In this document: positions 42,146-51,280 of the stretch, piece by piece
Layout of the letters: every line of letters begins with the position of its first letter
Position numbering within the stretch: position 1 is the stretch's first letter
Translations under genes and position numbers: made by a program
The notes under the pieces: model-generated
What the model was told of the DNA's origin: nothing
The model's database searches: none
The model's input: only the letters and a program-made list of their open reading frames with translations
From: Rikenella microfusus
Lineage (GTDB): Bacteria > Bacteroidota > Bacteroidia > Bacteroidales > Tenuifilaceae
Direction: 5' to 3'
Length of the DNA stretch: 64,000 nt
Assembly: GCA_020722565.1 (NCBI GenBank)
Contig: DYKO01000006.1
Coordinates: forward strand, 1 to 64,000

Positions 42146-42715
42146 CTACTTTGTTTGGTGATGTTTTCTTATAAGAGTGAAATTGCAGGAAGGACAAACC
42201 TCATTCCTACAGGGTATCCCATATTTATGCCTCTTTGTAAACCCACAATTGGGGCATATGCATAGGTCTTCATCGGAGATATATGAACTATTTTCCTGAT
42301 TGTTTTCAGCATATCTCATTACAGAAGAGCTACCGCATAATGGACAATTCTGAATTAAAATGTTCTTATCAGGGTTATTAAAGTCGCATCCACAGGTATT
42401 GCAATGGTACCAATCGCTATCGAAGTAAACTTTACCCCTTTCAATCTCAATCTGCCTGCCCTCAACAAAAGCTTTTGAAATTTTTATTCTTGCCGATGCA
42501 TATATTCGGGTAAAAGTTGGTCGCGATACATTCATCAATATTGCTGCCTGGTGGTGGTTGTACATATCGTAATCGCACATTCTCAGCGCTTCATACTCCT
42601 CAAAGTAAAGAATTACTGGTTCCTTTTTGTTACTGTCAGAATCAGATCCATAGGGCTTAAATCCCTTAACACTTGGCAGATTTGCTACCTTTCTTGGAAT
42701 TTTTACTCGAGCCAT
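42146..42715 (-). CDS. DUF134 helix-turn-helix protein with extra zinc-ribbon domains
   Basis: A 189-residue DUF134 protein, longer than the one at 28099. The HTH is MNVSRPTFTRIYASARIKISKA. A first cysteine module has CNTCGC and CPLCG. A C-terminal module (about 150-183) has CICPNCG, PCRNEVCPSC, the same as the N-terminal module of the ferredoxin at 31240. Two TGAAC-type palindromes lie directly upstream of its ATG, which suggests autoregulation. It opens the operon of NifX-like and DUF5320-like genes. Confidence 0.85.
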   Translation of the reverse strand: MARVKIPRKVANLPSVKGFKPYGSDSDSNKKEPVILYFEEYEALRMCDYDMYNHHQAAILMNVSRPTFTRIYASARIKISKAFVEGRQIEIERGKVYFDSDWYHCNTCGCDFNNPDKNILIQNCPLCGSSSVMRYAENNQENSSYISDEDLCICPNCGFTKRHKYGIPCRNEVCPSCNFTLIRKHHQTK

Positions 42716-42719
42716 GTTA

Positions 42720-42759
42720 TGAACAAATGTTCAATGCAAATATAATGAACAAATGCTCA
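42720..42759. promoter_or_regulatory. two TGAAC-N4-GTTCA-type operators before the DUF134 operon
   Basis: TGAACAAATGTTCA (42720-42733) is a perfect inverted repeat, and TGAACAAATGCTCA (42746-42759) is the same with one mismatch, 26 bases apart. The first begins five bases before the start codon. A third copy lies at 30822-30835. Confidence 0.6.
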
Positions 42760-43235
42760 TTACGCAAAAAAATTAAATATTTTTTTAGAAAAATTATTTG
42801 TAGGTAATAATTTCAAAAACAGGCAATTATAAAAGTATTTTTCTAATTACTTAAACAGTAATTGAAGCAGCTCGGTGATTTGGTCATGTAGTTGATGAAT
42901 AGTTTAGCTTATAAAAGAGTATTCAATATACATGTAAAGATGGCAACCGTTGGAGAGGGTAAAGTTTATGGTAGGGTATTGGTGCTGACCAATACGATTG
43001 TTGAGTTAGTGCTGCGGTTCAAAAGGTTATCCCTTAAAAAATGCAAGTTCTTGTTGATATTTATCAGGAAGATATTTACACCATTTTCGCACTAAGGCTG
43101 TAGATGCGCCATTTATTTTTGTTACAGTATGTAGGGGAATAACAAGCCAGTGCGGTTAAATTACGGCAATTTTGTGCTATAAAATGAGCACAATTTATTA
43201 GATGTATGTGGTGTAGAGCCAAAAAATAACGTTAC
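42760..43235. other. intergenic stretch with one hairpin
   Basis: This is 476 bases without a convincing gene. A perfect 8-bp stem with a 4-base loop (GTATTGGT/ACCAATAC) lies at 42976-42995 and has no T-run on either side. Short frames here do not resemble known proteins. Confidence 0.5.
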
Positions 43236-44312
43236 TCATATTTTTTCAATATCCCAAACGGTTGGGTATTTTCGCCATTTTTCTATCAACTCCTGCATGT
43301 CGGTGGGGATAGGGGAATCGAAATCCATTCGCTTACCAGTTACAGGGTGGGAGAAGCTCAGCGTTTTGGCGTGTAGGGCATGCCGGGGGCATACCTCAAA
43401 GCAGTTTTCTACAAACTGCTTATACTTTGAGGTTTGGTTGCCCTTCAGGATTTTATTGCCACCGTAAACCTCATCGTTAAATAGCGGATGTTTGATAAAT
43501 TCCATGTGGGCGCGAATTTGATGCGTTCGTCCGGTTTCAAGTTTGCACTCTATCAGGCTGGTTAGGCCGTAACGTTCCACTATGTGCCAGTGGGTTATGG
43601 CATGTTTGCCCTGTTCCCCATTGGGGAACACCTGCATTTTCTTTCGGTCGCGTAAGCTGCGGCCAATGTGGCCGGTAATGGTGCCGCTATAGGTTTCCAT
43701 ATCGCCCCAAACTAAAGCCAGATATAGTCTATCGGTGGTATGTTCAAAAAACTGGCGGGCAAGGTGGTTCATGGCCAGTTCGGTTTTTGCAATCACCAGT
43801 AGCCCCGATGTGTTGCGGTCGATACGATGCACCAGCCCGGGACGTACCTCACCGCTTTTAAAAAGCGGGACATCGCGTAAATGGTATAGCAATGCGTTTA
43901 CCAGTGTTCCGCTAAAGTTGCCATGTGCGGGATGAACCACCATTCCTGCTGGTTTATTTACCACAAGTAGGGCTTCGTCCTCATAAACAAGATCAAGCGG
44001 TATATTTTCGGGCTTAATGTCGGAATCGCGTGGCGGATAGGCCAGCACAATGGAGATGGTATCGAGTGGCTTTACCTTATAGGATGATTTAACAGTTTTG
44101 CCGTTTACCAGAATGTTTCCTGCATCGGCTGCGCCTTGAATGCGGTTTCGGCTAACGTTACGTATCTTATCGGTCAGGAATTTATCGATACGGGTAGGGG
44201 TTTGCCCCTTGTCAACCTCAATTCGGAAATGCTCATACAGGTCCGATTGCTCCGTGGAGCTGTCATCGAGTTCATCGTCGGATTCTACTGTTGTAGTTCG
44301 GTTGCTCATCAT
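43236..44312 (-). CDS. RluD-type 23S rRNA pseudouridine synthase
   Basis: A 358-residue RluA-family enzyme. It has an acidic N-terminal tail, an S4 RNA-binding domain (about 40-100), and a catalytic domain with VNKPAGMVVHP, the catalytic aspartate in HRIDRNTSGLL and LETGRTHQIRAHM. The S4 domain points to RluD, which modifies the helix 69 loop of 23S rRNA. It overlaps the T9SS cargo gene by four bases. Confidence 0.92.
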   Translation of the reverse strand: MMSNRTTTVESDDELDDSSTEQSDLYEHFRIEVDKGQTPTRIDKFLTDKIRNVSRNRIQGAADAGNILVNGKTVKSSYKVKPLDTISIVLAYPPRDSDIKPENIPLDLVYEDEALLVVNKPAGMVVHPAHGNFSGTLVNALLYHLRDVPLFKSGEVRPGLVHRIDRNTSGLLVIAKTELAMNHLARQFFEHTTDRLYLALVWGDMETYSGTITGHIGRSLRDRKKMQVFPNGEQGKHAITHWHIVERYGLTSLIECKLETGRTHQIRAHMEFIKHPLFNDEVYGGNKILKGNQTSKYKQFVENCFEVCPRHALHAKTLSFSHPVTGKRMDFDSPIPTDMQELIEKWRKYPTVWDIEKI

Positions 44313-46237
44313 CGGGCAATAGCAACTTTTGCGGTTAGTGCCTGCTTACTGGCTGTGATGGCTTTTATCAGGTAAATTCCTTCTGGAAGATTGGCTACAT
44401 TAATAGATTCACTTTCAGTAAATGTTCCCGATTTTACCATTTGCCCTGTAGTGGAGTAAATCTGATAGAAAGTAATATTTTGTCTGTCGGTTTTATTAAT
44501 TCTGATAAAATGGCTTGCTGGATTGGGATAAATTTCAATTGACTCGGTGCGTGTAGCTGTAGGTGTTGTGGTGGGGAATTCGTAAAGTTTACCAAAAATG
44601 GGGCGTATCATAATGGTTCCCTTGAACTGTGTATTAATCCAATAGCCGGGTAACGAATGGAAAATCTTACTTTGGCTATCGGTATTCCTATCGAAACCGA
44701 CATTGAGAAAATCGATAGAGCCCTGCTGCCATCCCAGATAGAAATCGCCTTCAGGAATTTCCGTAGGGTCAATGCGGTAAATGGTAAAGCAATTCAGGCT
44801 ATCGGTAAAGATGGGGTGCGTGGTGCTTTTCTGATATATTATTTCACCGGGCTTGCCGTTGCTGTCGTTCCAGATTGTAATTTTAAAGGGTTGGTTGTTT
44901 GAATCGTGGTAGCTGCGGTTGAAATAAATCATCACACCCACAAGGTTATCGGTTTTATAATTATGAAACTTTTGGGCTACCATGGCATTGAGGGTGCCCT
45001 CGCCAAACAGGCCGTACCCGCTTTCGGCAGAGCCGTCGTCTAATGCGTAGTAGTTGTAGAACGAAAGTGTATGGGTAAGCGTATCGTTGTACCTAAGGTT
45101 TTTAGTGGCCTCATCGATATCGGTTATCAAAAAGGTTTTAAGTAGGTATTTTGCCGAGTCGGCCCAGGTTGAGGTGAAATTGTAATCGAACTGGCGGATG
45201 TATAGGAGCTCCTGATAGCCATAGATATTCTCAGCACCACCGGAAAAGGGGTATTCATTTCCGTCGGACAGGTTGCTAACAACAAATCTTCGGGTTACAT
45301 TCCATGTGGTGGGGCCTAGATTATGATAGGTAATGCTAAATTCCCTTGGTGTGGGTAGCTCTGAGCTTTGTGCTTCGGCAAAGTGGGACCAAGGAATTGA
45401 TGTGTAATATTTTAGCAAAGGCTTTAGCGGTTTATGGAAGGCGATGTCGTTATAAAGGGTATCGTCCCAGTTGCGATTTCGGTTTAGGTAAACCAAATCG
45501 ACATGCCAGTGGTCGGTGTTGGTGCGATAGCCTGGAACCGTTGCATTTTCCATTAACGAGGCATATCCTATGAGTTGAAACCGAAATCCATTTTGTAAAA
45601 ATTTGGGATTATCAATATTAATAATGACAGAAAAGAAGGTTGAATCTAACCTATTGGTAGTCCTTTCAGTTTTTGTTTTGGTAAGGTGATTCTGAAATAT
45701 AATTGTGTTATTATCAAAATCTACTGATGCCGCCCAGGCCCTTAACCATTTGTTTTCCGATGGGCTGAAAAACTCTATCACCAATGAGTCGTTTGGTCCA
45801 GGTTGGTAGCCCAACCCTCCGGGTTGTATTGCAAGCGATAAGTAGATGCTATCCGAAGCGTGATAGCTAAGGTTGATGGGCGTTGATGTGAGCGTATCGG
45901 CTGGTTGCGACGATGAGGTGAGGTATTCAAAAAGTTCCCCTTCCCGATTTATAGCATCAAACGTGGCAACGCCAATGGTGGGGGGATTAACGGCATAGGT
46001 TTGGCTTGTTATAACACTTGAGGGTTCCCACAATTCGGGGGTGGGGTAGGGTAGGTTGCGCGAGAAATCGTCAAAAAAAGGGAGCTCCAGACTTGCTTTT
46101 TCAGATTTTTGATGTGCGGATTCCCTTGCGGGTTTGCTAACAGGATATTCCGATAGCCCAACCATTACCTCCTGGGCATACGAGGTGGCCGCAATGATTA
46201 ATGCTATGAGTAATGTTGAAAATTTGGGCATTGGCAA
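44309..46237 (-). CDS. secreted protein with T9SS type A C-terminal sorting domain
   Basis: A 642-residue exported protein. It has a signal peptide (about 1-22, ending SYAQ) and a large Tyr/Asn/Asp-rich body without a motif I recognise. A typical type IX sorting domain fills the last 75 residues (IEIYPNPASHFIRI, then NLPEGIYLIKA). The start may be the ATG at 46231, six bases further in. It is five bases after the PASTA gene. The body is probably beta-sandwich-like; the substrate is unknown. Confidence 0.85.
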   Translation of the reverse strand: MPMPKFSTLLIALIIAATSYAQEVMVGLSEYPVSKPARESAHQKSEKASLELPFFDDFSRNLPYPTPELWEPSSVITSQTYAVNPPTIGVATFDAINREGELFEYLTSSSQPADTLTSTPINLSYHASDSIYLSLAIQPGGLGYQPGPNDSLVIEFFSPSENKWLRAWAASVDFDNNTIIFQNHLTKTKTERTTNRLDSTFFSVIINIDNPKFLQNGFRFQLIGYASLMENATVPGYRTNTDHWHVDLVYLNRNRNWDDTLYNDIAFHKPLKPLLKYYTSIPWSHFAEAQSSELPTPREFSITYHNLGPTTWNVTRRFVVSNLSDGNEYPFSGGAENIYGYQELLYIRQFDYNFTSTWADSAKYLLKTFLITDIDEATKNLRYNDTLTHTLSFYNYYALDDGSAESGYGLFGEGTLNAMVAQKFHNYKTDNLVGVMIYFNRSYHDSNNQPFKITIWNDSNGKPGEIIYQKSTTHPIFTDSLNCFTIYRIDPTEIPEGDFYLGWQQGSIDFLNVGFDRNTDSQSKIFHSLPGYWINTQFKGTIMIRPIFGKLYEFPTTTPTATRTESIEIYPNPASHFIRINKTDRQNITFYQIYSTTGQMVKSGTFTESESINVANLPEGIYLIKAITASKQALTAKVAIAR

Positions 46238-46242
46238 AGGTT

Positions 46243-47124
46243 CTACTCAACTATTTCATCTTCTTCTTGCTGTGCATTTGGTTTGTAGTAAACGGAGTCA
46301 ACTTTAATAACTGGTATGCGCGATTGGTTAAGGGTAAGCCAAATGTCAACTCGTGTACCAAAGCTTAGCGAGGCATTCTCTATATATGCCGGGTACTGGC
46401 TGTAAACCAAGGCATCTAACGAATCCTTGAGTGATGTAATGGTTTCGTCGAATCTGATTCGGCCAACATTTAGCGAAGCCTCAATTATGCGGTTTACTGC
46501 ATCGTTCATTTTAAGACCTATAAGCAGAGGTATTCCGGTTCGTTCGCCATGCATGCCCTGTCCGAGCACTAAATCGATTTTTGAGGCTTTGGGTATAAGC
46601 GTTCCGGGTTCAATGCTTTTTCCCTGAAAATGTTGTTCCAATACGTTATTCAGCCCTAAGTCGGGTCGAAATGAGAGCATTCCAACTTCGAATCCTTCCT
46701 GTTCCAGTATGGCTTTTGCCTGTCTAAGGGTGTATCCCACAACATTTGGAATCTCTATCTTAATTGGATTTTTGGCATTTATGGTAATAAAAACTCTGCG
46801 GTTTTTCTTAACCTGTGTTCCGGGCAAGGGATTTTGAGAAATAACGCTTCCTGGTCTGCGATTAAAAATGTAAACCGAGTCCGAAATTTCCCAGTTCAGA
46901 TTATTGTCTTCTATCATTTTGATAGCATCTTCAATTTGAAGCCCGGTAAGGTCAGGGGTGGGTTGAATCTGGTTATGTCGGGTAAAAATCCGTAAAAAAA
47001 TGGAAAGCACCAAAAGTATTGCCAATAGCAGTCCAAGCCCTTTAAGTATGGTGTTTACATATGGGTTTTCGTAAATTTTTAGTAGGTATTGCTTAACCTC
47101 AGAAGTGTTTAGCTTTATAGCCAT
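46243..47124 (-). CDS. PASTA-domain membrane protein
   Basis: A 293-residue protein with a short cytoplasmic N-terminus, one membrane segment (about 28-47) and three PASTA repeats (55-117, 120-192, 195-270). The repeats have the pattern P...G....A.......L. GSVISQNPLPGTQVKKN marks the end of the first. PASTA domains bind peptidoglycan or stem peptides. No kinase or transpeptidase domain is present, as is usual for this Bacteroidota protein placed beside rluD. Confidence 0.88.
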   Translation of the reverse strand: MAIKLNTSEVKQYLLKIYENPYVNTILKGLGLLLAILLVLSIFLRIFTRHNQIQPTPDLTGLQIEDAIKMIEDNNLNWEISDSVYIFNRRPGSVISQNPLPGTQVKKNRRVFITINAKNPIKIEIPNVVGYTLRQAKAILEQEGFEVGMLSFRPDLGLNNVLEQHFQGKSIEPGTLIPKASKIDLVLGQGMHGERTGIPLLIGLKMNDAVNRIIEASLNVGRIRFDETITSLKDSLDALVYSQYPAYIENASLSFGTRVDIWLTLNQSRIPVIKVDSVYYKPNAQQEEDEIVE

Positions 47125-47182
47125 AAAATGTTTAAGATTTATGATGATGTTACAAAAATAGCATAATCATTATAATGAAACG

Positions 47183-48307
47183 TTACTCGTACACCTTTAT
47201 TATATTGTACAGCGAGTCGCGTTCGGCAGGAACACGGTTGGCATTTCTGATAAGTTCTGTAAGCCTACCTACTGTCATGGTTGGCTTTTGTTCTTCGGCA
47301 CCGGCCATTGAGTAAATTTTAGTGGTATCGTCAATAGTTCCATCAATATCATCAACCCCAAAGTTTATGGCAAGTTGGGTATTTTGAATGCCCAGCATGG
47401 GCCAGTATGCTTTAAGGTGCTTAATGTTATCGAGGAATATTCTGCAAACTGCAAAATTTCTGAAATCCTCAACAAGATTTACCTCGCCCAGGTAGCCCAT
47501 AGGATTATTAGCTGCTCTGAATTTAAGGGGAATGAAACAGTTGAAACCATGGGTTTCGTCTTGGAGCGCCCGGATTGCGCTAAGGTGCTCTACCCTGTGG
47601 CGGTAGTTCTCAATATGCCCGTAAAGCATGGTGGCATTTGATTGAATGCCAGCCTTATGAGCGGCTCGATGAATGGTTAACCAGGCCTCTCCCGAGGCCT
47701 TATCGGGACAGATTTTTGCTCGGATTTCGGGGTTGAAAATCTCTGCACCTCCACCCGGAACAGAATCAAGCCCGTACTCTTTTAAGCGTGCTAAGCCCTC
47801 AGCGTACGAAAGTTTGCTTTTACGAATAACAAAGTCGAGCTCAATGGCCGAAAAGGCTTTAACATGGATAGCCGGCAGAATCGACTTAACTGTTTGAATA
47901 ATTTTTCCATAGTAATCCAAATCCCATTTGGGATGAACCCCTCCAACTATATGCACCTCAGTTACGTTGCTGTTAACATACTTTTCGGCAATTTTTTTGA
48001 TTTCATCAAGAGTCATAACCCAACTTTCGGGGTCACCAGCGGCTTTATGGTATGAGCAAAACCGACAGTTAAAAACACACAGGTTGGTGGGTTCAATATG
48101 AAAGTTACGGTTGAAAAGCACGTAATTACCGTTGAACCTATGGTTAACCAGATTTGCCAGTTGTCCCAATAGTGCCAGGTCGGCTTTTTCGTAAAGATAT
48201 TCGGCATCGGCAGGCAATAGGCGCAACCCTTCGATTACCTTTTGGGTAATTTGTTTTAACATTGAGTCGGTTTGTACTGATGGTAAGTTCAGAATTAAGG
48301 GCTCCAT
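47183..48307 (-). CDS. mqnE: aminofutalosine synthase (menaquinone, futalosine route)
   Basis: A 374-residue radical SAM enzyme. C-x3-C-x2-C is seen in TNLCVFNCRFCSYHK, followed by HIVGGVHPKWDLDYY and PGGGAEIF, as in MqnE. MqnC and CofH are relatives, but the HIEPTNLC...CSYHK pattern favours MqnE. The ATG at 48307 is chosen; the longer frame upstream (to 48499) is translated from the rpmH gene and its terminator. Menaquinone made by this route is the likely partner of the QmoC-like protein. Confidence 0.88.
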   Translation of the reverse strand: MEPLILNLPSVQTDSMLKQITQKVIEGLRLLPADAEYLYEKADLALLGQLANLVNHRFNGNYVLFNRNFHIEPTNLCVFNCRFCSYHKAAGDPESWVMTLDEIKKIAEKYVNSNVTEVHIVGGVHPKWDLDYYGKIIQTVKSILPAIHVKAFSAIELDFVIRKSKLSYAEGLARLKEYGLDSVPGGGAEIFNPEIRAKICPDKASGEAWLTIHRAAHKAGIQSNATMLYGHIENYRHRVEHLSAIRALQDETHGFNCFIPLKFRAANNPMGYLGEVNLVEDFRNFAVCRIFLDNIKHLKAYWPMLGIQNTQLAINFGVDDIDGTIDDTTKIYSMAGAEEQKPTMTVGRLTELIRNANRVPAERDSLYNIIKVYE

Positions 48308-48339
48308 AGCTATTAATAATTTGGGTGTAAATATAGAAC

Positions 48340-48370
48340 AAAATGCGGCGGGTAACACCCGCCGCATTTT
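48340..48370 (-). terminator. rpmH terminator
   Basis: AAAATGCGGCGGGT (48340-48353) and ACCCGCCGCATTTT (48357-48370) form a perfect 14-bp stem with a 3-base loop, 20 bases after the rpmH stop. The A and T flanks make it usable on both strands. Confidence 0.85.
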
Positions 48371-48389
48371 GTTATGATTTGTTAACCTA

Positions 48390-48545
48390 TTATTTCCGGA
48401 ATATTTCGTCGGAAACGGTAAGTCTTTTCCTTCCCTTAGCACGACGGGCAGCCAAAACCCTACGGCCGTTATGGGTGGAAATGCGTTCGCGGAAACCATG
48501 TTTATTCCTTCTTTTCCTGTTCGAAGGCTGAAATGTTCTTTTCAT
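48390..48545 (-). CDS. rpmH: 50S ribosomal protein bL34
   Basis: A 51-residue basic protein with the bL34 sequence: [20 protein letters not shown] at the N-terminus, then the conserved [16 protein letters not shown], and a short acidic-basic tail. The length fits (44-54 residues). It is monocistronic, with a strong terminator behind it. A TAAATTTG box at 48614-48621 (minus strand) may be its -7 promoter element. Confidence 0.95.
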   Translation of the reverse strand: MKRTFQPSNRKRRNKHGFRERISTHNGRRVLAARRAKGRKRLTVSDEIFRK

Positions 48546-48613
48546 TGCTATATTCTTTTACTTATTTATTTTTCGAACTAAACTAAAATGACATCCCTGC
48601 CATTTTTGGCTTG

Positions 48614-48621
48614 CAAATTTA
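48614..48621 (-). promoter_or_regulatory. possible rpmH promoter -7 box
   Basis: TAAATTTG on the minus strand fits the Bacteroidota -7 consensus TAnnTTTG and lies 69 bases before the rpmH start. A clear -33 TTTG is not seen, so the call is weak. Confidence 0.35.
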
Positions 48622-48708
48622 TAATATTTTTTTTATTTCGAACTCTTTTACCCCAAAAATCATTGTAAATTTTGATAATTGTATGCTCCATTTGTGATTT
48701 AGCATGGG

Positions 48709-49329
48709 TTATACCTGGATATGAATAACATACTTTTCTACAAAGTAATCTTCTTCAAAAAAATTGCTGATGGGCCATTGGGTAGCCCATTTGTGGTAGG
48801 GTTTAAGTTCATTCTTTATATCCCCGCCCTTAAGGCATATTAGACCGTTGGCTAAATTATTAAATCCGCCAGGTTTAATATTTTTCTCTACCCATAACAT
48901 GAGTTTGGGAACCGGCGCCACCGCACGGCTCACCACAAAGTCCCACTTTCCCTTAAGTTCCTCGGCTCTGGATGTAACCACTTCTACATTAGGCAAATAT
49001 AAGGATTTGGCAATTTCAGCAGTAACTTTAGTTTTCTTGGCAATGGAATCAACCATGGTAAAATGGCTATCGGGGAAAAAGATGGCAAGGGGTATTCCCG
49101 GGAACCCTCCGCCGGTTCCTATATCCATTACTTGGGTTCCCCTTGCGAATTGTATTGCCTTGGCTATGGCCAATGAGTGAAGTACATGGTGAACCATTAG
49201 GTTGTCGATATCCTTACGGGATATTAGGTTTATTTGAGCGTTCCAGTAACGGTAAAGTGGCTCCAATTCGGTAAGTTGAGCTCTTTGTTGTTGAGTTAGC
49301 TCAGGAAAGTATTGTGTTATGATTTCCAT
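48709..49329 (-). CDS. rsmG: 16S rRNA (guanine-527-N7) methyltransferase
   Basis: A 206-residue SAM-dependent methyltransferase. The SAM loop is VMDIGTGGGFPGIPLAI (about 70), followed by VDSIAKKTKV and VVSRAVAPVPKL, all typical of RsmG (GidB). The length fits. It is 14 bases downstream of the sigma factor gene. Confidence 0.93.
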   Translation of the reverse strand: MEIITQYFPELTQQQRAQLTELEPLYRYWNAQINLISRKDIDNLMVHHVLHSLAIAKAIQFARGTQVMDIGTGGGFPGIPLAIFFPDSHFTMVDSIAKKTKVTAEIAKSLYLPNVEVVTSRAEELKGKWDFVVSRAVAPVPKLMLWVEKNIKPGGFNNLANGLICLKGGDIKNELKPYHKWATQWPISNFFEEDYFVEKYVIHIQV

Positions 49330-49343
49330 ATTATAATTGATGT

Positions 49344-49958
49344 TTAATGATGGGGAGGGAGATTGTTCAGAATGTTCGAAAGCAGCTCTCGTGCCCTGAA
49401 AAGTTGCGCTTTTACTGTGCCAAGGGGGAGATTGAGCTCTTCAGCAATTTCCTCGTAGGAGTACTCCTTAAAATACCTCAGCTCAATGAGCCTGCGGTAA
49501 CGGGGTTTAAGTTTGGATACAAGGTCTTGTACAAGTTTGATATTCTGCTCCTTGATAAGGCTCTCTTCGGGGTCGAGCGTAATGGCAGGAATAACAGAGG
49601 AGGGCGAAAGCAAATTGCCTTCAGGCTCTTCAGAGCCCTGATCGATGGAGATAACGTTGGCCTTTCGTTTACGGATAAAATCGATACAGTTGTTTGATGC
49701 TATTTTAAAAAGCCAGGTGCTGAAGGCGTAATTTGGGGTGTACTGGTGAATATTCTTAAAAGCTTTGCCAAATGCCTCAAGGGTCAGGTCTTCGGCATCA
49801 CTTTTATTGTTTACCATTTTAAGCAACATATAGTAAATGGCATCGCGGTAGCGTTCCATGAGCTCGGCATAAGCTTTTTGGTCGCCCTTAATGGCTTTAT
49901 CAACCAGTATCAGGTCGTATTTTGCTTTCTCTGATAGGTTATTTTGGCCTATTTCCAT
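49344..49958 (-). CDS. ECF-type RNA polymerase sigma factor
   Basis: A 204-residue sigma-70 family protein with region 2 (AFSTWLFKIASNNCIDFIRKRK, about 80-100) and region 4 (YEEIAEELNLPLGTVKAQLF, about 170-190), without region 3. The longer linker and Bacteroidota context resemble the constitutive SigW/RpoE-like group. No anti-sigma gene is adjacent. Its start overlaps the glycosyltransferase gene by 10 bases. Confidence 0.9.
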   Translation of the reverse strand: MEIGQNNLSEKAKYDLILVDKAIKGDQKAYAELMERYRDAIYYMLLKMVNNKSDAEDLTLEAFGKAFKNIHQYTPNYAFSTWLFKIASNNCIDFIRKRKANVISIDQGSEEPEGNLLSPSSVIPAITLDPEESLIKEQNIKLVQDLVSKLKPRYRRLIELRYFKEYSYEEIAEELNLPLGTVKAQLFRARELLSNILNNLPPHH

Positions 49959-51091
49959 TTCTGTTGCTTCTGGGTAAAAAGATTAAAAATAAGCAATTTA
50001 GCATAAAAATACAAAGAATACAAATCCCACCATAATGTAACGTGCATCAATTTTTGCTCATTAAACTTTTGGGCAGCCAATGCTTGAATGGTAATTCTTG
50101 AGATGATATAAAAAATAAATATGGATGCTGATACATATGGGAGAAAGGCAAGGATTGCAAGAACTATAAACGATAGGTAAACACCTGTACGGCTAAATGG
50201 TTCAAGAGATAACCTGAATTTTAATTCTGATGGATAGAACTTTGAGGTTGAAAGGTGACGTCTTTTTTGTCGAATCCATGAGGCATAGGTATTTCGGGGA
50301 ACCGAAAGGGTGTGTGCTTTGATACGGTACTCCACGGCGGTATTTGCCGAATTGGCAACATCCATTACAAAAAGATCATCATCGCCCGATTCAAGGCCTA
50401 CGTGATTGGCAAATCCCTTGTTGCGGAAAAATACCGATTTTCGGTAGGCCAGGTTTCGTCCTACCCCCATGTAGGGTTTGCGGGCTATTGCCCATCCAAA
50501 GTAGTTCATGGCAATATGGAGGGTATCGAGCCGGATGAACTTATTCAGCAACCCCTTTTTCGAGAGGTAACCACCATAGCCCAGAACCACCTCAATATTT
50601 GGCGCAAAATTGGAGGCCATTAGCTTCAACCATTGGTTGGAACGGGGGAAGCAGTCGGCATCGGTTAGCACCAGCCATTCGTTTTTGGCTGCCTTAATGC
50701 CAACAGTCAGAGCTAGTTTCTTGGTATGAGTAAATTTTTCGTCTTCCTTGATTTCGGTTACTCTTAAATGCAGATACTTTTTTTGCAGGCTCTCCAGCAC
50801 AATGTTGGTGTTGTCGGTGGAGCAATCGTTCACCACTACAACTTCGTAGTTGGGGTAGTTCTGTTCCAGCACCCTGGGGAGGAAATGCTGAAGATTCTCT
50901 TCTTCGTTACGTGCGCAAATAACTACAGATACGGGGGGGTATTCTTCAGTATTTTCTGGAAGTGGATTAAACTTTTTGCGTATTACCTTTAGGTAAAATA
51001 TGAATATGAAGTAAAGCTGTACCAAAATAAAAAATGAAAAGGCAATAGCAGCTATTTTTTCGTAAATGCTTGAATTATAAAAAAAATCCAT
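49949..51091 (-). CDS. membrane glycosyltransferase, family 2
   Basis: A 380-residue protein. It has an N-terminal membrane segment (about 12-35), a GT2 domain (VSVVICARNEEENL, VNDCSTDNT, LTDADCFPRSNQW, ending QKRRHLSTS) and two or three C-terminal membrane segments (about 300-370). It transfers a sugar from a nucleotide donor at the cytoplasmic membrane face. The acceptor is unknown; lipid or polysaccharide is likely. Confidence 0.88.
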   Translation of the reverse strand: MDFFYNSSIYEKIAAIAFSFFILVQLYFIFIFYLKVIRKKFNPLPENTEEYPPVSVVICARNEEENLQHFLPRVLEQNYPNYEVVVVNDCSTDNTNIVLESLQKKYLHLRVTEIKEDEKFTHTKKLALTVGIKAAKNEWLVLTDADCFPRSNQWLKLMASNFAPNIEVVLGYGGYLSKKGLLNKFIRLDTLHIAMNYFGWAIARKPYMGVGRNLAYRKSVFFRNKGFANHVGLESGDDDLFVMDVANSANTAVEYRIKAHTLSVPRNTYASWIRQKRRHLSTSKFYPSELKFRLSLEPFSRTGVYLSFIVLAILAFLPYVSASIFIFYIISRITIQALAAQKFNEQKLMHVTLWWDLYSLYFYAKLLIFNLFTQKQQKWK

Positions 51092-51280
51092 TGAAAAAGT
51101 TGTTGTTAAAATTCATAGCAATGATATAAATTTTTGATGAAACTTCGGCAATCTTAAACCTATCTCTTTAACTCAATATTTTTATAGGATTTATTACTTT
51201 GGAATAAACTTTTCTTTCCTGAATGGGTTTAAAGTTGTATAGTATCCACATTGAACTAATTTTGAAGGAAAAATAATACA

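Noticed and set aside
42892-43095. 67-codon open frame on the plus strand
   Set aside because: Hydrophobic and basic chance-like sequence with no homology I recognise, overlapping a hairpin.
48308-48499. N-terminal extension of mqnE
   Set aside because: The extra 64 residues come from reading the rpmH gene and its terminator hairpin in another frame.
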